Shown here one piece after another: positions 32,698-36,877 of a stretch of 36,877 nt of DNA. A program made the translations under genes and the position numbers. Numbering within the stretch: position 1 is the stretch's first letter; every line of letters starts with the position of its first letter. Under the pieces are notes generated by a model. It ran no database searches. It was given only the letters and a program-made list of their open reading frames with translations, and was not told the origin of the DNA. The stretch is from Microcaldota archaeon (GTDB lineage: Archaea; Micrarchaeota; Micrarchaeia; Anstonellales; SKW190): the NCBI GenBank assembly GCA_026414265.1, contig JAOAJI010000011.1:1-36877 (forward strand), given 5' to 3'.

Positions 32698-34164
32698 TCA
32701 ACCAAGAAATCTTCGAAGAGCTGCAGCCGATGTAATCAATTCAGTTAAGTTCTCAAAAGAATAATTTTTGATAGCTATTATGATTTTGTCAGTTATCTCT
32801 TTGTGCTTTTTGTCGATTTCGTAATCTACTAAGTCTTCAATCTTTTTCTTTACTTCTCTGTGAACAAAAGGACTATGTGGATTGAAGAACTTTAGAGCAC
32901 ATTTTAAATCATAATCAAAGTTGCTGTAGACTTTCCTGACTTCATGGAGATAAGTATCGTCAATTACATTTATTGCCAAGAGCTCTGGAGGATAGCCTAT
33001 GGAATACATAGCTGCAGCGAAAGTTATTGCCCTTGGCAGTTTAACCTTACCTGTTTCCCTTGAATAACCGAACAAACCTATGTGGAGCTTTCTTCTTCTT
33101 CTTTTAGGTATGTATTTAGAGATTAAGTTAACAACATTAGCAATTTGACCTACTTGCTTCGCATACTCTTCAGAATACTTTTCTATGATTTCATAATACA
33201 CATCGTCATCAATGATTTTCGGAGACTGTGTCTGCTTATGATTTAGTTTTTTAACTGAGTCAACAACAGAGTTAACATCGTTATCGTACTTGAATGAACT
33301 TTGTAGAGTAAAAGTATGTGTAAAAGGATATCCTTTCATCAATTGGTCTACAGTTTCAGGCCTCATGTTACCTCTAAATGGAGCTGAACCAACTCCAATT
33401 ATAGGATAGATTTTTATTTTTGTTTCTTTCTGAAGAAGCCATAGCTTATACATGCCTATTTTGTTCATCAATACTGCAGATAAATTACCGTAATTCAAAG
33501 CAGGATCAGACCTTGCTAAGAAAACTCGCTGATACTCTAATTCTTTATTTTCTAAAAAACCCTTAACAATTCTGTCACAGTTAAGTATCTGCTCCTTTGT
33601 CTCAAATAACGGAATAACATTGATTTGTTCAGGATTGAAATCACCAATCCAATCAATTACTTTCATTCCTGTTTTGTCAATAAGCTTTGTTTTTTTGCCT
33701 ACAACAAAATCTTTGTAATAATAAAAGATTGCGTTCAAAGATTTGACATCAGACGTCATTGGTAATATTACTTCAAAAACAGGAGTCACGTCTCTGTTGT
33801 AAAAAAGTTTTGCCACATCGTAAAATCTTGGAATGCTTTCAAGTGTTTCAATCAATAATTTTGCCTCATTTTTCTCAACTACAGGATTGGGCACTCTCAA
33901 GGTCAAAAACTTGTCTTCTCCAAGAATAGTTTCTTTGAAGTAGTCACCATACCTAGTAAAAAGTTTTTTGACAACTTGGTTATCAACCTCCTTACCTTCA
34001 TAATCCCACATCTGCTCTTCTATACCCATATGAGAGAATACATAATAGGCTTCCTGAATCTCGTCCTCTGCAGCCATATCGTGGTAATTGGCAAAGAAAG
34101 GTATGTTAACATTATCAGGATGCTGTGTACTCATCGTTTTAGGCACGTTTACCCTTAGTGTCAT
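32698..34164 (-). CDS. ppcA: Phosphoenolpyruvate carboxylase, archaeal type
   Basis: The enzyme adds bicarbonate to phosphoenolpyruvate to make oxaloacetate. The 488-residue sequence belongs to the short archaeal PEPC family, unlike the roughly 900-residue bacterial type. Its N-terminus PKTMSTQHPDNVNIPFF is diagnostic, and further marks are VFEVILPMTSD, NVIPLFETKEQIL, VFLARSDPALNYG, IGVGSAPFRGNM and LHIGLFGYSRETGKVKLPRAITFAAAMYSIGYPPELL in pieces. GAGGTGTG lies about eight bases before ATG 34164. It competes with pyruvate kinase and DAHP synthase for PEP and could use bicarbonate from the carbonic anhydrase. Confidence 0.95.
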   Translation of the reverse strand: MTLRVNVPKTMSTQHPDNVNIPFFANYHDMAAEDEIQEAYYVFSHMGIEEQMWDYEGKEVDNQVVKKLFTRYGDYFKETILGEDKFLTLRVPNPVVEKNEAKLLIETLESIPRFYDVAKLFYNRDVTPVFEVILPMTSDVKSLNAIFYYYKDFVVGKKTKLIDKTGMKVIDWIGDFNPEQINVIPLFETKEQILNCDRIVKGFLENKELEYQRVFLARSDPALNYGNLSAVLMNKIGMYKLWLLQKETKIKIYPIIGVGSAPFRGNMRPETVDQLMKGYPFTHTFTLQSSFKYDNDVNSVVDSVKKLNHKQTQSPKIIDDDVYYEIIEKYSEEYAKQVGQIANVVNLISKYIPKRRRRKLHIGLFGYSRETGKVKLPRAITFAAAMYSIGYPPELLAINVIDDTYLHEVRKVYSNFDYDLKCALKFFNPHSPFVHREVKKKIEDLVDYEIDKKHKEITDKIIIAIKNYSFENLTELITSAAALRRFLG

Positions 34165-34215
34165 TTATTGCACACCTCAACTTTAAGGAATTCAGAAATA
34201 ATTAGATATATAGTA

Positions 34216-35325
34216 TCAATCATCATTTATTTTTGGCTGTTGCATCGTAATACAATGAATCCCACCCAGACCGTATACAAGTTCTTTGCTCTTAATCATT
34301 ACTATTTCTCTGGTAGGAAATGCTTGAGCAAGTATCTCAATTGCAGTAGTATCGTGTTTACTATCAAAAACAGGGAGTAAAACTATTTTATTAGCAACAT
34401 AGAAATTTGCATAAGATGCAGGAAGCCTTTTGTTATCGGTATCGTACAAAGGATCTGGCATCGGTAAATTTTTTATCTCATAATCTAGTTCTTCAGACTC
34501 AACAAATTTTGTTAATAACTTTAAGTTCTGGTTAAGGATATTGTTGTTTTCGTCTAGCCAATTGCGTTCATGCGCTATTAAAATACATTTTTCAGAAAAC
34601 CTGCAAAAATCATCAACATGACCGTCAGTATCATCTCCTACAATACCGTTTCTTAACCAAACAATTTTTTGCACATTTAAATAATTCTTGAGCTTTTCTT
34701 CTATTTCTTCTTTTGTTAAATGTGGGTTTCTATTTTTGTTTAGTAAACATTGTTCTGTAGTAAGTAAAATGCCTTTTCCATCACAATCTATCGAACCGCC
34801 TTCTAATACCATATCTGGGAAAAAAAGCTCTGCCTTTTCACTGCCCTTACTTTCGTATATGCTTCTTGCTACTTCAATTCCGCTTATGTTATCAGGTATT
34901 AAGTCATCGTACTTGTTACCCCATGCATTGAAAACCCACTTTACAATCCCCAGCTTATCCATTTCACTTGAGACAAGAAAAATAGGTAAATAATCCCTGG
35001 TCCAAACATCTTGACTCTTGATTCTGTAGAACTCAACATTGGAATTGTATGCTGAATTAACTTCTAATAGTCTTTCCACCTCTTGCTCATGTTTTTCATC
35101 ATCAACCAATATTCTTACTTTCTCGTAATGAGACAAAGCAGAAATTATTTCACAATAAGTTTTCTGAACTTTTCTGATAATACTGCTTGGAAACGTCAGC
35201 TCGTTCTTTGGGAATGACAACCAAGTGGCTTCGTGCTCCTCAAACTCTGCAGGTAAACGATAATCGTAGTTTTTATGAACTTCAGAAAACTCTTCAGCCA
35301 TTAAAACAACTCTGAAAGCAGACAT
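34216..35325 (-). CDS. aguA: Agmatine deiminase
   Basis: This enzyme converts agmatine to N-carbamoylputrescine and ammonia. The 369-residue protein is of the peptidyl-arginine-deiminase-like family: EEHEATWLSFP near the N-terminus, VWTRDYLPIF, FPDMVLEGGSIDCDGKG, GDDTDGHVDDFCRF with the catalytic Asp and His, PASYANFYVANKIVLLP, and GLGGIHCITMQQP with the nucleophile Cys near 358. It follows aguB by about 11 bases, so the two enzymes form an operon making putrescine. ATG 35325 was chosen; ATG 35301 is a possible shorter start. No SD is evident, consistent with coupling to aguB. Confidence 0.94.
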   Translation of the reverse strand: MSAFRVVLMAEEFSEVHKNYDYRLPAEFEEHEATWLSFPKNELTFPSSIIRKVQKTYCEIISALSHYEKVRILVDDEKHEQEVERLLEVNSAYNSNVEFYRIKSQDVWTRDYLPIFLVSSEMDKLGIVKWVFNAWGNKYDDLIPDNISGIEVARSIYESKGSEKAELFFPDMVLEGGSIDCDGKGILLTTEQCLLNKNRNPHLTKEEIEEKLKNYLNVQKIVWLRNGIVGDDTDGHVDDFCRFSEKCILIAHERNWLDENNNILNQNLKLLTKFVESEELDYEIKNLPMPDPLYDTDNKRLPASYANFYVANKIVLLPVFDSKHDTTAIEILAQAFPTREIVMIKSKELVYGLGGIHCITMQQPKINDD

Positions 35326-35336
35326 CAATTAAAAGC

Positions 35337-36209
35337 TTAATCAGATATGCCTTTGTACGTTTTAGGCCTCCTGAACTTCATGAACCCCCAGCCTTCTCTG
35401 ATAAAGTGTGTCAGTGATAGGTCAACCTCACACGTCATAAGCATTTCTCTTTTTTCGGCTTTTGCTATGATCTTACCGAAAGCATCACAGACAAATGAAC
35501 TACCCCAAAAGTCCATGGAATGCTCTCTTCCCACTCTGTTTACTGCTACAACAGGAATAGAATTGGAAATAGCGTGACCACGCATAACATTTACCCATGC
35601 ATCGTGCCAATCGCCCTCTTTCTGTTCTATTCCGTCAACATACCCTATAGCAGAAGGATAAAACAAGATCTCTGCACCTTTAAGAGCCAAGATTCTTGCA
35701 GGTTCAGGGAACCATTGGTCATAACAAATCAGAACACCTATTTTGGCTTTTGGAGTGTTTATTACATCATAGCTTGAGTCGCCTTCCCTAAAATAGTTTC
35801 TTTCATAGAAGCACACATCATGTGGTATGTGCGCCTTCCTATATTTGCTCAATAAATTACCTGTTGGACCGTAAACCAAGCATGTATTGTATTTTGTTTT
35901 CTCGTCAACATGCTCGTAGATACTACCACCTATAACAGTCAAATTATTCTCTTTAGCAATACGTGACAAAAATTCTGATGTTCTTCCAGGGATTTTTTCA
36001 GAATAATCGACATCTACTTTTTCAAATTGAGGGAAATATTCAGTAGAAAAAAGTTCAGGATAACATAAAATATCTACCTTTTTTTCAGCGGCTCTTTTTG
36101 CCATCCGTTCAGCCTGCTCAAGGTTTTTGTTAATGTCTTTCGATATCTCCATCTGCGCCAAACCAATTACCACTCTGTTCGATCCGTTACCGTTAGGACT
36201 ACTACTCAT
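35337..36209 (-). CDS. aguB: N-carbamoylputrescine amidase
   Basis: A nitrilase-superfamily hydrolase that turns N-carbamoylputrescine into putrescine, CO2 and ammonia. The 290-residue protein has the Glu-Lys-Cys triad: ILCYPELFSTEYF (Glu), SKYRKAHIPHD (Lys) and VLICYDQWFPEPARIL (Cys). HDVCFYERNYFREGD and GWGFMKFRRP resemble the AguB subgroup. The downstream agmatine deiminase makes the assignment firm. GGTGAT (36214-36219) lies a few bases before ATG 36209, which is preferred over TTG 36224. Two perfect tandem 9-base repeats stand 26-43 bases upstream of the ATG. Confidence 0.94.
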   Translation of the reverse strand: MSSSPNGNGSNRVVIGLAQMEISKDINKNLEQAERMAKRAAEKKVDILCYPELFSTEYFPQFEKVDVDYSEKIPGRTSEFLSRIAKENNLTVIGGSIYEHVDEKTKYNTCLVYGPTGNLLSKYRKAHIPHDVCFYERNYFREGDSSYDVINTPKAKIGVLICYDQWFPEPARILALKGAEILFYPSAIGYVDGIEQKEGDWHDAWVNVMRGHAISNSIPVVAVNRVGREHSMDFWGSSFVCDAFGKIIAKAEKREMLMTCEVDLSLTHFIREGWGFMKFRRPKTYKGISD

Positions 36210-36234
36210 CTTATTTATCACCAAAACAGATAAC

Positions 36235-36252
36235 GTTTACAATGTTTACAAT
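36235..36252. repeat. Tandem 9-base repeat in the aguB promoter region
   Basis: GTTTACAAT occurs twice with no gap (36235-36243 and 36244-36252), inside the region shared by divergent aguB and the gene at 36401. A related GTTAAAC follows at 36260-36266. It could be an operator or promoter element. The remaining AT-rich bases to 36390 hold only T/A-rich promoter-like sequence. Confidence 0.5.
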
Positions 36253-36400
36253 GAATTATGTTAAACTGATAATAAAAATTTTTGGTTTTTTGATTCAAAT
36301 TCTGTTCATAGCATAAAAAATAAATTCCAAATTGCTGTTATTTAGGATGTAATGATAATTAATTATAATGTATGATTCTGATTAAGCAGAAGGTGATACA

Positions 36401-36877
36401 ATGAAACTTGATCCAAGTATTAATGATTATTCTGATGATGACTTCGGTCTATCCTCAGAAAAAGAAAATAAACCCAAACATCCTTCAGAAGATTATGGAC
36501 TCAAACATAGGATGTATTCAAGAATGATTAATGAGATAATCTCACAAGAAAAAAAACTGAATAATATTCTGAACAACAGACTTGACCTTAAGAAAATAGC
36601 TCAGAAATTGGACTACACGCAAATTAACAAAAAAGCCAAACTAACAAGAGAATTGCTAAAAATACTAACAAGTGAATTGAACGAATCAAGAATAGATTAT
36701 GATTTTGTAATTGATCTATGTAATGTATTATCACCAAATCTACAGATACAAGATAAAAGACAATTGATAGAAAAATTGTTCCATAACGACTATAACGTAA
36801 TTAGAGTAAACGACTTTTTTGATGAATTAGAAAGAGACAACTTAAATATTGCTATCGAAGTCATAAATCCTTTAGAC
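36401..36877 (+). CDS. Hypothetical protein, 3' end cut by window edge
   Basis: An open frame of 159 codons runs from ATG 36401 off the right edge, preceded by AGGTGAT (36391-36397), a strong SD. The first 30 residues are acidic and probably disordered (MKLDPSINDYSDDDFGLSSE), with a second DYGL repeat of the DFGL motif around residue 32. The rest is predicted to be helical and rich in Lys, Asn and Leu (KIAQKLDYTQINKKAKLTRE). I recognise no domain in the visible part, and the true length is unknown. Confidence 0.75.
   Translation, partial: MKLDPSINDYSDDDFGLSSEKENKPKHPSEDYGLKHRMYSRMINEIISQEKKLNNILNNRLDLKKIAQKLDYTQINKKAKLTRELLKILTSELNESRIDYDFVIDLCNVLSPNLQIQDKRQLIEKLFHNDYNVIRVNDFFDELERDNLNIAIEVINPLD

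Noticed and set aside
36330-36380. ATGATA and CTGA motifs that might be C and D boxes of a guide sRNA
   Set aside because: The C box does not match RTGATGA and no C'/D' pair or terminal stem is present.
1-36877. CRISPR array, insertion sequence, integrase, prophage or toxin-antitoxin module
   Set aside because: No regularly spaced repeats, transposase motifs, terminal inverted repeats or phage genes were seen.

Overview
The window is AT-rich DNA from an archaeon. The evidence is an archaeal aRF1, aIF2-beta, aIF1A, Nop5, Trm5, deoxyhypusine synthase, archaeal-type PEP carboxylase, Mre11-like nuclease and class III signal peptide protein, plus the 5' end of an archaeal 23S rRNA. Genes are compact, many start codons follow a GGTGAT or AGGTGG Shine-Dalgarno (SD) motif, and the 23S gene is not preceded by a 16S gene. 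Together this suggests a small-genome lineage, possibly DPANN (inference). It is not a minimal parasite: the window encodes parts of NAD, purine, aromatic amino acid and polyamine synthesis.

Layout. 1-240: 5' end of a 23S rRNA gene (minus strand) with its leader. 240-6298: membrane and surface proteins of unknown role, including a GT-C-like membrane protein and two neighbouring proteins that share a four-cysteine extracytoplasmic domain. 6319-11514: release factor aRF1, beta-carbonic anhydrase, and the tRNA methyltransferases Trm1 and Trm5 on either side of an unassigned methyltransferase-like gene. 11589-18942 (minus strand): a lipoprotein, LeuRS, HtpX, NadC-NadA and a short Nop5. 19035-24716 (plus strand): aIF2-beta, aIF1A, pyruvate kinase and SMC.

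24722-25918 is the most striking part. A promoter just after smc drives a 32-codon ORF in which 18 of the last 22 residues are Phe, Tyr or Trp. It lies 107 bases upstream of a DAHP synthase, the first enzyme of aromatic amino acid synthesis, and a tRNA-Phe gene follows. The leader RNA can form a 21-bp helix that includes the leader start codon. It also carries one 10-base element that can pair with either of two identical copies of its complement; the second copy overlaps a segment that can mask the DAHP synthase SD. This looks like a ribosome-sensing attenuator for aromatic amino acids in an archaeon.

25997-31373: PurS-PurQ, deoxyhypusine synthase, a Fur-family regulator, a sugar-nucleotide epimerase whose 3' end overlaps a convergent tRNA-Leu, a pilin-like protein, an Mre11-like nuclease and tRNA-Ala. 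31503-36877: ferritin, a Bcp peroxiredoxin, archaeal PEP carboxylase, agmatine deiminase with N-carbamoylputrescine amidase, and an unknown gene cut by the right edge.

How the genes fit together. Pyruvate kinase, PEP carboxylase and DAHP synthase all draw on phosphoenolpyruvate. The agmatine-to-putrescine pair would feed the spermidine that deoxyhypusine synthase uses to modify aIF5A. Fur, ferritin and peroxiredoxin point to iron and peroxide handling. Trm1 and Trm5 act on tRNAs such as those encoded here. No mobile element, CRISPR array or prophage was seen. Apart from the left end, no gene-free stretch exceeds 300 bases.
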